Source: Chitinophaga pollutisoli (lineage in GTDB: Bacteria; Bacteroidota; Bacteroidia; Chitinophagales; Chitinophagaceae). From it: 64,000 nucleotides of DNA. Under the pieces are notes generated by a model, which was given only the letters and a program-made list of their open reading frames with translations, was not told where the DNA came from and made no database searches. Below are positions 45,528 through 54,751 of this stretch, piece by piece (the first letter of the stretch is position 1; each line of letters begins with the position of its first letter). The stretch is from NCBI RefSeq assembly GCF_038396755.1, contig NZ_CP149822.1, forward strand, positions 1,674,001 through 1,738,000, read 5' to 3'. The position numbers were made by a program, and so were the translations under genes.

Positions 45528-46826
45528 TCAGGCAGTTCTGCCAAGCTTATACCCTTTAGTGGCAAACCAAAGCACTACCACGAAGCATACTGCGGGAACG
45601 AGGTAAGCCATCTGGATGCTGGTGGCATCGGAAATAAGCCCCATCAGCGGCGGGAAGATGGCGCCGCCCACGATGGACATAACCAGTAACGACGAACCCA
45701 GTTTGGTATGTCCTCCCTCCAATCCTTCCAGCCCCAGCGAGAAAATCGTGGGGAACATAATGGACATGAAGAAAGGAACGGCCAGCACCGCATAGATGGC
45801 TACGTCACCGGAAGCAGTCATTGCGATGGTCACAAGAATAACGTTGATGAGCGCGTAAACAGCCAGCAGCGATTGGGGTTTTACATACCGCATAAGGAAT
45901 GTTCCTACAAAGCGTCCAATCATAAAGCCCAGGCCGGCTACCGCTCCCAACAGGAAGCCTGCATCTTTTTCAGGCATGTTGCCGGCGAACTTGGCGAAGC
46001 GAATGAAAAATGCACTCACCCCGATTTGTGCGCCCACATAAAAGAACTGTGTGATGATGGAAGCGATCAGGTGTTTGTGTTTGAAAATGCTGCCTTCCTT
46101 CTGACGGTTAGCGTCTTCGGCATTTTCTTCCTTGATATCCGGCAGTTTGGTAAAAATAAACAACACGGCAACGAGGATCACCACGATACCGATAATCATA
46201 TACGGTACTTTCACGGTTGCAGCCTCTGATGCAAGATACTGTTGCAATTCCGCTGCAGGCATAGCTTTCAGCTGTTCTTCAGAATGCTCGGTGCCGGAAA
46301 GGATAAACTGCGCACCGATGATCGGCGCAATAAAGGCGCCCATCCCGTTAAAGCATTGCGCAAGGTTCAGCCGCAACGTTGCAGTCTCCGGTTTCCCGAG
46401 AATCGTAACGTAAGGATTGGCAGCCGTTTCCAGGAAAGTAAGCCCGGAAGCGATGACGAACAACGCAACGAGAAAAAAGGAATATTGGCCGGAATTCGCT
46501 GCGGGAATGAACAGGAAGGCTCCTGCCGCATACAGGATCAACCCCAGGATGATGCCGGATTTAAACCCGAACCGCTTCATGAAATAACCTGCCGGCAAAG
46601 CAAGCAGGAAGTAAGCGAGGAACACGGCAGAGTCGATGAACGAAGACTGCGTATCCGTGAGCATACAAGCCTTTTTCAGGTGCGGAATCAGGATCGGGCT
46701 CAGATTATGCACGAGTGCCCAAAGGAAAAAAAGGCTGGTAACGAGGATGAAAGGGAATAAATACCCCGACGTCTTGTTACCCGAAGATGCGGTCGTGTAT
46801 TGTGTGGTGGTGGCGCCTCCTGCCAT
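45528..46826 (-). CDS. fucP: FucP-type L-fucose:H+ symporter
   Basis: This 432-residue major facilitator protein has twelve predicted hydrophobic segments. It carries FucP-type signatures: FFLWALVHNLSPILIPHLKK in helix 1, GLTFLETAANPYVTILG in helix 4 and RLNLAQCFNGMGAFIAP in helix 5. It imports a hexose, and the neighbouring genes argue for L-fucose. It is the last gene of the operon, 37 bp after the downstream SDR gene. Confidence 0.9.
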   Translation of the reverse strand: MAGGATTTQYTTASSGNKTSGYLFPFILVTSLFFLWALVHNLSPILIPHLKKACMLTDTQSSFIDSAVFLAYFLLALPAGYFMKRFGFKSGIILGLILYAAGAFLFIPAANSGQYSFFLVALFVIASGLTFLETAANPYVTILGKPETATLRLNLAQCFNGMGAFIAPIIGAQFILSGTEHSEEQLKAMPAAELQQYLASEAATVKVPYMIIGIVVILVAVLFIFTKLPDIKEENAEDANRQKEGSIFKHKHLIASIITQFFYVGAQIGVSAFFIRFAKFAGNMPEKDAGFLLGAVAGLGFMIGRFVGTFLMRYVKPQSLLAVYALINVILVTIAMTASGDVAIYAVLAVPFFMSIMFPTIFSLGLEGLEGGHTKLGSSLLVMSIVGGAIFPPLMGLISDATSIQMAYLVPAVCFVVVLWFATKGYKLGRTA

Positions 46827-46863
46827 AGTGTTGATTGTTTAAGGTGATATTATAACGATGGAA

Positions 46864-47646
46864 TCAGCTGATCGATCTGTCGAGGTGCGTGTAACCGCCG
46901 TCAACATAAATGATCTGCCCGGTGGTATGCGAAGATTTATCGCTCAGCAGGAAAACCGACATGCTGGCGATTTCTTCTGAAGTGGTCATTCTTTTTTCCA
47001 GGGGGATTTTCGACACGATGGAAGCCAGTTTGGCTTTCGGGTCGGGTAGGGAATTGATCCAGGTTTCGTACAGCGGCGTCCATACTTCCGCGGGGTTCAC
47101 GGTGTTCACGCGAACGGAGTGCGGCAGCAGTTCCACGGCCCATTCGCGCGTCAGCGCATTGATGGCGCCTTTGGATGCAGCATAGCCGGAGGTGTTCCCC
47201 TGCCCCGTTTCCGCTACCTTCGAACCGATGTTGAGGATAGCACCTTTGGCGGCTTTGAGGTAAGGCAGCGCGAAATGCGCGAGATTGTAGTAATGGGAAA
47301 GATTGTTTTGCAGCGAGGCCATGAATCGCTCAGGGCTTCCGCTTTCGAGCCCAACACCGTCGTTGGCGCCGGCATTGTTCACCAGTCCGTCGATACGGCC
47401 AAATTCCTTCACCGTAGTATCGATCACGTGTTTGCAATCTTCCACTTTCCCCAGCTCCGCGCGGATGGCCAATGCCTTGCCGCCGGCCTTGCGGATGGCG
47501 TCCACGGCTTTGTTATTGTCCGCTTCGCTTCTTCCGGCGATCACTGCAATGCCGCCTTCCTGCGCGATCAGCTCTGCAATGGCTGCGCCGATACCTTTGG
47601 CGCCGCCCGTCACGATCACTACTTTATCCTGTAACCCGAGATTCAT
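46864..47646 (-). CDS. SDR oxidoreductase, probable L-fucose dehydrogenase
   Basis: This 260-residue classical short-chain dehydrogenase has the cofactor motif TGGAKGIGAAIAE, NNAG, the catalytic Ser (NIGSK) and YAASK. In the operon two SDR enzymes are needed: L-fucose to L-fuconolactone, and 2-keto-3-deoxy-L-fuconate to the 2,4-diketo acid. This one is assigned to the first step by overall resemblance and by lying next to the lactonase, but the two assignments could be swapped. Confidence 0.75.
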   Translation of the reverse strand: MNLGLQDKVVIVTGGAKGIGAAIAELIAQEGGIAVIAGRSEADNNKAVDAIRKAGGKALAIRAELGKVEDCKHVIDTTVKEFGRIDGLVNNAGANDGVGLESGSPERFMASLQNNLSHYYNLAHFALPYLKAAKGAILNIGSKVAETGQGNTSGYAASKGAINALTREWAVELLPHSVRVNTVNPAEVWTPLYETWINSLPDPKAKLASIVSKIPLEKRMTTSEEIASMSVFLLSDKSSHTTGQIIYVDGGYTHLDRSIS

Positions 47647-47661
47647 GTGTGGTTGAAATTT

Positions 47662-48492
47662 TTAAGAGATGTTATAAAATGCCGCCGCGTTGCCGCCCAT
47701 GATGCGGGATTTTTCCGTGTCAGACAAGCTGCCGATGAAATTATCCACGATGGCTTTTTGCCGGGTGTAATCGGCCGCCAGCAGGCAAACGGGCCAGTCG
47801 GAGCCGTACATGAGGCGCCCCGGCCCGAAGGCTTCCAGCACCGTATCGAGGTACGGCCGGAAGTCGGCTTCTTTCCAGTTTTGCAGATCCGCTTCCGTTA
47901 CCATGCCGCTCAGTTTGCAATGCACATGCGGCATCCGCGCGATGCGGCGGATCTGTTTGGTCCAGTCGCCTATTTCTTTCTTTTTGATGTAAGGCTTGGC
48001 CAGATGATCGATCACCAGCGGCTGCTCCGGGTGTTTTTCCACGAACTGCTCCACGGCGGGCAGCTGATGGGGGTACACGAGGATGTCGTAAGTCAAACCA
48101 TGTTTTTTCAGCGCGGCGATGCCGTTATTGAAATCTTCGCGCAACAAAAACTTATCATCTGGTTCGCCCTGTACGATATGACGAAACCCCTTCACCAGCG
48201 GCTGCTCCGCCCAATACGCGAGCCTTTCGGCCACATCCGGCGAGCGCAGATCCACCCATCCCACCACCGCTTTCACAAAATCGTTGCCCTGCGCACATTC
48301 CAGCAGGAACTGCGTTTCAGCTTCCGACTGGTCAGCCTGAACAGCCACACAGCCATCGATGCCCGCGGCTTTGAGAAGGGGCGCCAGGTCGGCGGGGAGG
48401 AAATCGCGGCGGATGATATTCATCTCTTCCGTGATCCAGGCGTCGCGAACGGGGTCGAAACGCCAGAAGTGCTGGTGTGCATCAATTGTCAT
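47662..48492 (-). CDS. Amidohydrolase, probable L-fuconolactonase
   Basis: The 276-residue TIM-barrel amidohydrolase (COG3618 type) has the metal-binding DAHQHFWRF at its start, VIDHLAKP in the middle and YGSDWPVC near the end. It hydrolyses L-fucono-lactone to L-fuconate in the non-phosphorylating fucose pathway. A 15-bp gap separates it from the SDR gene and a 30-bp gap from the mutarotase gene. Confidence 0.85.
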   Translation of the reverse strand: MTIDAHQHFWRFDPVRDAWITEEMNIIRRDFLPADLAPLLKAAGIDGCVAVQADQSEAETQFLLECAQGNDFVKAVVGWVDLRSPDVAERLAYWAEQPLVKGFRHIVQGEPDDKFLLREDFNNGIAALKKHGLTYDILVYPHQLPAVEQFVEKHPEQPLVIDHLAKPYIKKKEIGDWTKQIRRIARMPHVHCKLSGMVTEADLQNWKEADFRPYLDTVLEAFGPGRLMYGSDWPVCLLAADYTRQKAIVDNFIGSLSDTEKSRIMGGNAAAFYNIS

Positions 48493-48522
48493 AACGTTGC
48501 TGGTTACGTGGTTGTATCAGTC

Positions 48523-48852
48523 CTACAGCGAAAATACCTTGTCCATCATCACCCACTTTTCGCCGGGTTTGGCGACGGGAATGGCCTCCTGGTATTTCCA
48601 CATCAGCGTTTCCCATTCCTGCACCTTCGCGTTGGCCGCATCCATGGCGGCTTTCCGCTCGAAAGAAAAATCCGGGCCTACTTCCATGATCATGAACATC
48701 CGGTTGCCCGCGCGGTAAATTTCGCAGGCTTCCACACCCGCACCGCGGATGCTGTCCAGGATTTCCGGCCAAACGGCGCGGTGGTACGCTTCATATTCTG
48801 CAATCAGCGCCGGATCATTTTTCAGATCCAGCGCCAGACAATATCTTTTCAT
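48523..48852 (-). CDS. L-rhamnose/L-fucose mutarotase-family protein
   Basis: The 109-residue protein is a RhaM-type mutarotase with the catalytic histidine region EYEAYHRAVWPEIL. It interconverts anomers of a 6-deoxyhexose pyranose, supplying the form used by the dehydrogenase. The start MKRYCLALDLKND is used; an upstream ATG adds an Arg-rich tail from the neighbouring gene. Context favours L-fucose. Confidence 0.88.
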   Translation of the reverse strand: MKRYCLALDLKNDPALIAEYEAYHRAVWPEILDSIRGAGVEACEIYRAGNRMFMIMEVGPDFSFERKAAMDAANAKVQEWETLMWKYQEAIPVAKPGEKWVMMDKVFSL

Positions 48853-48856
48853 ATCA

Positions 48857-49711
48857 CTATTTTTTCCAGGCCTCCGCCGTTTGTTTGGAAGTTCCCAGCC
48901 CGTCGATACCCAGTTCAATCACGTCGCCGGCCTTCAGGTAAATTTGGGGGTTGAAGCCCAGACCTACGCCAGCGGGCGTACCGGTGGAGATTACGTCGCC
49001 CGGGAGCAGGGTCATAAACTGGCTCAGGTAGGAAACGATGAATGGAATTTTGAAGATGAGGTTGGACGTGTTGCCATCCTGCATGGTTTTGCCGTTAACG
49101 GTCAGCCACAGTCGCAGGTTGTCCACATCCTTGATCTCGTCTTTGGTAGCCAGCCAGGGGCCGAGTGGCGCAAAGGTGTCGTTGGACTTCCCTTTCACCC
49201 ATTGCCCGTTTCTTTCCAGCTGGAATTCGCGCTCGCTGTAATCGTTGTGCAGCGCGTAGCCGGCCACATAATCCAGCGCTTCGCTTTCTTCCACATAGCT
49301 GGCTTTTTTGCCGATTATTACGGCCAGTTCTACTTCCCAGTCCGTTTTCACACTATTGCGGGGGATCACGAGGTTGTCGTTCGGGCCAACCAGTGAGGAG
49401 GTGGATTTAAAGAATACGATGGGCTCTTTCGGGATGGCGGCGCCGGTTTCTTTTGCGTGGTCGGCGTAGTTGAGTCCGATACAGATGATTTTGGAAGGGC
49501 GCTGTACACAGGAACCCAGTCGGGTACCGGCCGGCACCTGCGGACAGGTTGCACTGTTGGCAGTCCACCAGGATTGCAAACGGGCCAGTCCGTCGGTTTC
49601 AAAAAAGCGCTCTCCGAAATCTTCTCCGAAGGCAGACACGTCAAACATACCGTTGTCGGTAACAACACCCGGTTTCTCTTCACCCGGCAATCCGAACCTG
49701 ATTAATTTCAT
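48857..49711 (-). CDS. Fumarylacetoacetate-hydrolase-family enzyme, probable 2,4-diketo-3-deoxy-L-fuconate hydrolase
   Basis: The 284-residue FAH-fold protein has IGLNYADHAKETG and the metal-binding WEVELAVIIGKKA with later STGTPAGVGLG. In this pathway it splits the diketo acid into pyruvate and L-lactate. Only 4 bp separate it from the mutarotase gene. Automatic annotation may call it ureidoglycolate lyase, a common mislabel for this branch. Confidence 0.85.
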   Translation of the reverse strand: MKLIRFGLPGEEKPGVVTDNGMFDVSAFGEDFGERFFETDGLARLQSWWTANSATCPQVPAGTRLGSCVQRPSKIICIGLNYADHAKETGAAIPKEPIVFFKSTSSLVGPNDNLVIPRNSVKTDWEVELAVIIGKKASYVEESEALDYVAGYALHNDYSEREFQLERNGQWVKGKSNDTFAPLGPWLATKDEIKDVDNLRLWLTVNGKTMQDGNTSNLIFKIPFIVSYLSQFMTLLPGDVISTGTPAGVGLGFNPQIYLKAGDVIELGIDGLGTSKQTAEAWKK

Positions 49712-49720
49712 ATCCTTAGA

Positions 49721-50467
49721 TTATTTAACTGTTTTGATTTGTTTGTACCCGATCCGGCCGTTCATGACCTTCACTTCGTAAATATCTTCCGTTTCGCCGT
49801 CTTCCATTTCCAGGCCGACTACGCAATGGTCTTCCGCCACGGCCATGATGTAAGGTTTAGTACCGGCGGGCGTGGGCAGTTCCACTTCCCTCCTGACGCC
49901 GCCGAATTCCATGTAGACGCCTACTTTCTCGGGCGTGGCGTTGCGGAGGTCCACGACGAATTCTGCGATGATCTGTCCCGATTGGATGGATTTGGCGTAG
50001 CGCGTTACTTTTTCGAAGTTGCGGATGGCGTCGCCGAGGCCCATATCCTTCTCTATGTAATTATAGATCCGCTCCGGGGGCGACGGCACCCAGAGTATGC
50101 GGAGCGAATTACCGTCCTGCTTACCGTGATAGTAGCGCGTGTCGCGGTTGGGCTTGATGAAGCCGATCCAGACGCTGTTGGGCGCGTCCCAGAGGACTTT
50201 GTACAGCGAGGTGTCCGCCAGGTTTTGCATGAGCGGGAGGTCGTTGAAGGATTTTTCGTACTTCAGCGAGTCTACCGTCCAGAAGAATGTCACTTTCGAA
50301 GTGTCTTTTTCACGGCCCTCGATGTTGACCCGGAGGGTGCCTGCGGGTGTGGCGGGCGTCACGGGCCCTTCGCCTTCATGGTAGTTTTTGCGGGCTTTTT
50401 CTTCGGCGCCGGGGCCTGCGCAGGCCGCCAGCATCACGAGCATCAGCCCGGGGATGGATTTGTACAT
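49721..50467 (-). CDS. Lipoprotein of unknown function in the fucose operon
   Basis: The 248-residue lipoprotein has LAAC (Cys16) as its lipobox. A beta-rich region with NIEGREKDTSKVTFFWTVDS and later YGHKQ-like charged segments follows; I recognise no family. It is embedded between the diketo-acid hydrolase gene (9-bp gap) and the second SDR gene (3-bp gap), so it is cotranscribed with the fucose genes. A surface or periplasmic role in handling fucose-containing glycans is a guess. Confidence 0.75.
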   Translation of the reverse strand: MYKSIPGLMLVMLAACAGPGAEEKARKNYHEGEGPVTPATPAGTLRVNIEGREKDTSKVTFFWTVDSLKYEKSFNDLPLMQNLADTSLYKVLWDAPNSVWIGFIKPNRDTRYYHGKQDGNSLRILWVPSPPERIYNYIEKDMGLGDAIRNFEKVTRYAKSIQSGQIIAEFVVDLRNATPEKVGVYMEFGGVRREVELPTPAGTKPYIMAVAEDHCVVGLEMEDGETEDIYEVKVMNGRIGYKQIKTVK

Positions 50468-50470
50468 GGA

Positions 50471-51253
50471 TTAGTTGTTCAGTTTGATAAAGCCCCCGTC
50501 GATCGGGTAGTCGCAACCGGTGATAAAACCGGCCTCGTCGGAGCAAAGATACAACGCGAGATGGGCTACTTCAACCGGTTTTGCCATGCGGCCGATGGGC
50601 TGCGTTTTGGAAAGCTTCTCAAACATTTCGGCTTCCCTGCCGGGATAGTTTTTGGCGATGAAGCCATCCACAAATGGGGTATGCACGCGCGCGGGCGAAA
50701 TGCAGTTCACGCGGATGCCGGCGGCGAGGTAATCTTTGGCGGTGGAAAGGGTCATGGTGAGCACGGCGCCTTTGCTCATGGAATAAGCGAAGCGGTCGGG
50801 GATGCCCACGCTCGACGCGATGGACGCGATGTTGAGGATAACGCCGCCGCCCTGGGACTTCATTTGTCCAATCACGGCGTACATGCAATTGTATGTTCCT
50901 TTTACGTTGACGTTGAAGACGCGGTCGAAATCCGCTTCGGCGGTGTTTTCGAGGTTGCCGACGTGCGCGATGCCGGCGCAGTTTACGAGGATATCGAGCT
51001 TCCCGGCGGAGGCGGCGATGTGGTTCATTACGCTCACCACGGCGTCCTGGTCGGCTACGTTGACCGCATGCACGAGGGCTTTGCCGCCTTCAGCAACGAT
51101 CTCGTCGGCCGTTACCTTGCCGGCAGCTTCATTCAACTCCAATACGTGCACCGTGGCGCCCGCCTGCGCAAACGCCTTCGCCACAGCCTGGCCGATACCG
51201 CTTCCGGCACCGGTTACCACGGCCGTTTTTCCATCTAGTCGGAACAAACTCAT
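50471..51253 (-). CDS. SDR oxidoreductase, probable 2-keto-3-deoxy-L-fuconate dehydrogenase
   Basis: The 260-residue short-chain dehydrogenase has TGAGSGIGQAVAKA, NCAG, Ser in NIASIAS and YSMSK. It most resembles 2-keto-3-deoxy-L-fuconate dehydrogenases of the fucose and rhamnose oxidative routes. It is the first gene of the operon (51253 to 45528). The substrate of each SDR here is inferred from context. Confidence 0.78.
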   Translation of the reverse strand: MSLFRLDGKTAVVTGAGSGIGQAVAKAFAQAGATVHVLELNEAAGKVTADEIVAEGGKALVHAVNVADQDAVVSVMNHIAASAGKLDILVNCAGIAHVGNLENTAEADFDRVFNVNVKGTYNCMYAVIGQMKSQGGGVILNIASIASSVGIPDRFAYSMSKGAVLTMTLSTAKDYLAAGIRVNCISPARVHTPFVDGFIAKNYPGREAEMFEKLSKTQPIGRMAKPVEVAHLALYLCSDEAGFITGCDYPIDGGFIKLNN

Positions 51254-51274
51254 CTTTCTGTAATTTTAAGGGTT

Positions 51275-51306
51275 CTAAAATACCTCAATTTGAACCAGTA
51301 TTACAA
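51275..51306 (-). promoter_or_regulatory. Candidate promoter of the fucose operon
   Basis: On the minus strand TTG (51306-51304), a 21-bp spacer and TATTTTAG (51282-51275) approximate the Bacteroidota consensus, 22 bp before the first start codon. The last G of TAnnTTTG is displaced, so the match is imperfect. Confidence 0.28.
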
Positions 51307-51368
51307 TTCTTTTTTAGCCTCATTCTATACAATCTTGACTATTTTTAGGCCCATCTAAATCGATACTC

Positions 51369-52043
51369 GTGAAAAATCTATTCATCCTATGCTTTTTATG
51401 CTTATCCCTGGATGCATCTTCGCAAACGGTTCCGCCGAATAAATACGGCCTCGCCGTGGTGGGCGACACGGCATTATATCGCCAGCTGGTCAAAACCGAC
51501 CCGGCGCAGGAGCTGGTGAGGGTCACGGATATTCCGATTGACGTGAAGTATGCGACAGACAGCAATTTCACCAAAACCACGCTCTACCCCTACCCGGCCG
51601 TTTTCCTGCGGCGCCCTGTGTACGAAGCGCTCCTGCAACTGCAGGAATTCCTCGCACCGATGGGCCTCAGTCTCAAAATCTACGACGGCTACCGCCCCTA
51701 CCGCGTCACCGAAAAGATGTGGGAAGTGGTGCCCGACGAACGCTATGCCGCCGATCCCAGGAAAGGCTCGGGGCACAACCGCGGCGCGGCCGTCGATCTC
51801 ACCATCATCTACGCCAAATCCGGCAAGGAACTGGAAATGCCTACTCCGTACGACGACTTCACCGAGAAAGCCCACCACAACGCCGCCAACGTTACACCTG
51901 AAGCCGCCGAAAACCGGGCGCTGCTCCGCACCCTCATGGAAGCCCACGGATTCGTTGCGCTCGAAACGGAATGGTGGCACTACGCCCTCAAAGGCGCCGC
52001 CCGCTTTCCGCTCATGGATATCTCATTTGAGGACCTGCAATAA
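51369..52043 (+). CDS. D-Ala-D-Ala dipeptidase (VanX/DdpX-type, M15D)
   Basis: The 224-residue protein has a signal peptide (MKNLFILCFLCLSLDASSQ). Its zinc site comprises SGHNRGAAVDL (His136, Asp143) and EWWH (Glu201, His204), plus the substrate arginine in DGYRPYR. Such enzymes cleave D-alanyl-D-alanine; a periplasmic copy recycles peptidoglycan dipeptide rather than giving vancomycin resistance. No vanH or vanA-like gene is nearby. It is divergent from the fucose operon. Confidence 0.9.
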   Translation: MKNLFILCFLCLSLDASSQTVPPNKYGLAVVGDTALYRQLVKTDPAQELVRVTDIPIDVKYATDSNFTKTTLYPYPAVFLRRPVYEALLQLQEFLAPMGLSLKIYDGYRPYRVTEKMWEVVPDERYAADPRKGSGHNRGAAVDLTIIYAKSGKELEMPTPYDDFTEKAHHNAANVTPEAAENRALLRTLMEAHGFVALETEWWHYALKGAARFPLMDISFEDLQ

Positions 52044-52078
52044 TTTTTATAGTTTAACAGCCTAATTTATTACACCAT

Positions 52079-52921
52079 ATGATACGTATGATAAGATCGA
52101 CCCTCGCATTAACGCTCGCCCTCGCACTCGGCAGCACCAGCTGTTCCGCCCAGAAAAGCGGATGGATCAAGCTGTTTAACGGAAAAGACCTCAAGGACTG
52201 GGATATCAAAATCACCGGCCACGCCCTCAACGACAACAACGGCAATACTTTCCGCGTGCAGGACGGCACCCTCGCCGTGTCTTACGAAAACTACGCAGCC
52301 TTCAACGAACAGTACGGGCACATCTTCCATAAAAAGAAATTCTCCGCTTACCTGCTGGTGATGGAATACCGTTTCGTGGGCGACCAGGTGAAAGGCGGCC
52401 CCGGCTGGGCTACCCGCAACTCCGGCGCCATGATCCATTCCCAATCGGCGGCTTCAATGGGCAAAGACCAGGACTTCCCCATTTCCATCGAAGTGCAGCT
52501 GCTCGGCGGCCTCGGCAACGGGCGCCGCACCACGGCCAATCTCTGCACGCCCGGCACCAACGTGGTGATGAACGACAAACTCATCACGGCGCATTGCGTG
52601 GATTCCAAAAGCGAAACCTATGACGGCGACCGTTGGGTGAGAGCTGAAGTGCTCGTGCTGGGCGACTCCATCGTGAAACACATCGTGGAAGGCGATACCG
52701 TGCTGACTTACTATAAACCCCAGATCGGCGGTGGCAACGTTTCCAACGCGGATCCCAAAATCAAGCAGGACGGCAAGCTCCTTTCCGAAGGCTACATCGC
52801 CCTGCAAAGCGAAAGCCACCCCGTACAATACCGCAAGGTGGAGCTGTTCGACCTCGCGCCGTACATGAAAGACAAAAAGAAACTCGACAAGAAGCTGGCG
52901 GAACTGCAAAAACGCAAATAA
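52079..52921 (+). CDS. DUF1080 (3-keto-disaccharide hydrolase-like) protein
   Basis: The 280-residue secreted protein has a signal ending SCSAQ. A concanavalin-type jelly-roll of the DUF1080 family then begins with WIKLFNGKDLKDW and has the internal NSGAMIHSQ block. Family members bind or cleave glycans, some acting on 3-keto-glucosides. Signal-peptide cysteine 21 could make it a lipoprotein. It converges with the SusD/SusC pair and may act on the same glycan. Confidence 0.87.
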   Translation: MIRMIRSTLALTLALALGSTSCSAQKSGWIKLFNGKDLKDWDIKITGHALNDNNGNTFRVQDGTLAVSYENYAAFNEQYGHIFHKKKFSAYLLVMEYRFVGDQVKGGPGWATRNSGAMIHSQSAASMGKDQDFPISIEVQLLGGLGNGRRTTANLCTPGTNVVMNDKLITAHCVDSKSETYDGDRWVRAEVLVLGDSIVKHIVEGDTVLTYYKPQIGGGNVSNADPKIKQDGKLLSEGYIALQSESHPVQYRKVELFDLAPYMKDKKKLDKKLAELQKRK

Positions 52922-52942
52922 CCCGGTTAACGATAAAAACGA

Positions 52943-52977
52943 AAATCCCGGCTGGCTTGCGCTGGCCGGGATTTTTT
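52943..52977 (+). terminator. Terminator of the DUF1080 gene
   Basis: AAATCCCGGC (52943-52952) pairs with GCCGGGATTT (52965-52974) and is followed by more T. Confidence 0.82.
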
Positions 52978-52989
52978 CATGTCTGTTCC

Positions 52990-53021
52990 AAAAAAGCCCC
53001 CGGACGAACCGGAGGGTTTTT
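52990..53021 (-). terminator. Terminator of the second susC/susD operon
   Basis: CCCCCGG (52997-53003) pairs with CCGG-A-GGG (53009-53016) with one bulged A. On the minus strand the hairpin is followed by six T. Confidence 0.65.
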
Positions 53022-53043
53022 GGTTTTTCAATGTTCCTCTTTC

Positions 53044-54732
53044 CTATTCGTATCCATTCGGTTTGAGATTCGGGTTGGTGTTCATCGCTCTTCTGGGAAT
53101 GGGGAATACGCTGCGGTCTTTGGCGTCCAGGGGTTTATCCCACCATTCTGCTCCGAACCGGTCCCAGCGCACGAGGTCCGTGCGGCGGTGGCGTTCTCCC
53201 AGGAATTCCCTTCCCAGTTCGATTACGAATTCGTCGTCCGTAAGCTTTGCCAGATTGGTCACGTAGCTGTTGGCGGGCCATGCAGCATCCGTGAAATTGC
53301 GCCTGCGCACGGCATCGAGGAGCGTGGCTGCTTCAGCTTTGGCGCCGGCGCGGTATCTGCATTCTGCCAGAGAATAGTAAATTTCCGCCAGGCGGATTTC
53401 GGGAGCTGAGTTGAACTGGAAGAATCCCTGCGACATGGGCAACCACGGGAATTTCATGAGCCGTACGCCAGAGTTTTCTTCGCCGGTCAGCACCTGCGAG
53501 CCCTCGCCCCAGCGGCCACCTGGTTTTTCAGAGAACCGGGCCACCTGATCAACATATGCCAGGGGTTTTCCTTTATATTCCTCCGTTCCAACAATCGGCT
53601 TGGTACTGTCGAACCCTACGCCGCCGGGAACATACGCGTATTGCTGCCCGATCAGGAAGAAGCCTTCATAAGTGGCATTCCGGGAAGTGGTTCGGAAGGG
53701 TTGCCTGCGTTTGTCTCCCTCCGGGAAGCGCTCGTACGGCATGCCCAGTTTATAGGTATACAGCGCGCCGTCAGGGTTGCGCGAAGGTGTGAGGTGGATA
53801 CCGTTCCAGCCACCCCAGTCATTGTCGAGGGAATAGCGGGCCTGGTAGTGCATCGTGGCGTTGTACATCCATCCGAATTCATAAATGTTCTTAGCATGGG
53901 GGAATTCGAAGATGTTCTCCGGGGAACGGTAACTGTTGATACCGGAACGGAAAGGTCCGCGGTAATCTGTATCGATCGTATAAGTGCCGTATTTCCCATC
54001 GATGATGTCCCGCGCAATGGCAGCACATTCCGCGAATTTCGCCGTTCCCGTCCATTTTTCAGCATTGAGATATAGGCGCACGAGCAACGCTGCCGCACCA
54101 CCCTGGTCCCAACGGCCAACACGTGTATTTTTCGGAAGACTGGGGATCGATTCCTTCAGTTCCTTTTCGATAAACGCGAAAACTTCCGCCGGGGATGATG
54201 CAGGCACCACTTCCTGCGGGGTATTGTAAAGCGGTACGGAACGGAACATATCGATCAGGAACAGATAGTACCAGGCGCGGAGCGTCCGCAGCTCGGCAAT
54301 GTTATGCGCCTTGTCAGCATCCGTTAAGCCCAATGCGGGATAATTCTGTTTTTCCAGGTCCTTCATGATGAGTACGCATTGCGAGATGCCCTGATACGGA
54401 CCAGACCAGGCACCATAAACGCGGTTATCGTCTGCATTCCAGTTATGGTGGTGCAGCCGCTGCCAATCGCCGCCGTCATAACCGTGGATGCCTTTCTGCG
54501 TCCAGACGAAATTGTCCGCCGTGAGCTCCTGGAGCAACCAGCGGTCGCCGTCCCATCCGCACCAGTGGCCATGTTCATATGGGCGTACCACCGCCGCGAT
54601 CACTGAATTTTTATCCTGGTAGTATGTGTTGCCGTCCATGATGCTGTACGGGACCTCGTCGAGGTTCGTGCAGGAGCTGGCGGAAAATATGGAGAGCAGC
54701 AATAAACCGCTTATCTGATGTTTAAATTTCAT
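53044..54732 (-). CDS. SusD/RagB-family lipoprotein (second pair)
   Basis: The 562-residue lipoprotein (SSC, Cys21) has the SusD fold with IAELRTLRAWYYLFLIDMF and the C-terminal ELGREFLGERHRRTDLVRWD block. It is cotranscribed with the SusC gene 19 bp upstream. No glycoside hydrolase, sigma factor or FecR is adjacent. The ligand is unknown. Confidence 0.93.
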   Translation of the reverse strand: MKFKHQISGLLLLSIFSASSCTNLDEVPYSIMDGNTYYQDKNSVIAAVVRPYEHGHWCGWDGDRWLLQELTADNFVWTQKGIHGYDGGDWQRLHHHNWNADDNRVYGAWSGPYQGISQCVLIMKDLEKQNYPALGLTDADKAHNIAELRTLRAWYYLFLIDMFRSVPLYNTPQEVVPASSPAEVFAFIEKELKESIPSLPKNTRVGRWDQGGAAALLVRLYLNAEKWTGTAKFAECAAIARDIIDGKYGTYTIDTDYRGPFRSGINSYRSPENIFEFPHAKNIYEFGWMYNATMHYQARYSLDNDWGGWNGIHLTPSRNPDGALYTYKLGMPYERFPEGDKRRQPFRTTSRNATYEGFFLIGQQYAYVPGGVGFDSTKPIVGTEEYKGKPLAYVDQVARFSEKPGGRWGEGSQVLTGEENSGVRLMKFPWLPMSQGFFQFNSAPEIRLAEIYYSLAECRYRAGAKAEAATLLDAVRRRNFTDAAWPANSYVTNLAKLTDDEFVIELGREFLGERHRRTDLVRWDRFGAEWWDKPLDAKDRSVFPIPRRAMNTNPNLKPNGYE

Positions 54733-54751
54733 GATGAATGCTTTTACGAGG

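Noticed and set aside
51369..52043. Vancomycin resistance vanX
   Set aside because: It has a signal peptide and no vanH, vanA or two-component genes nearby; a peptidoglycan-recycling dipeptidase fits better.
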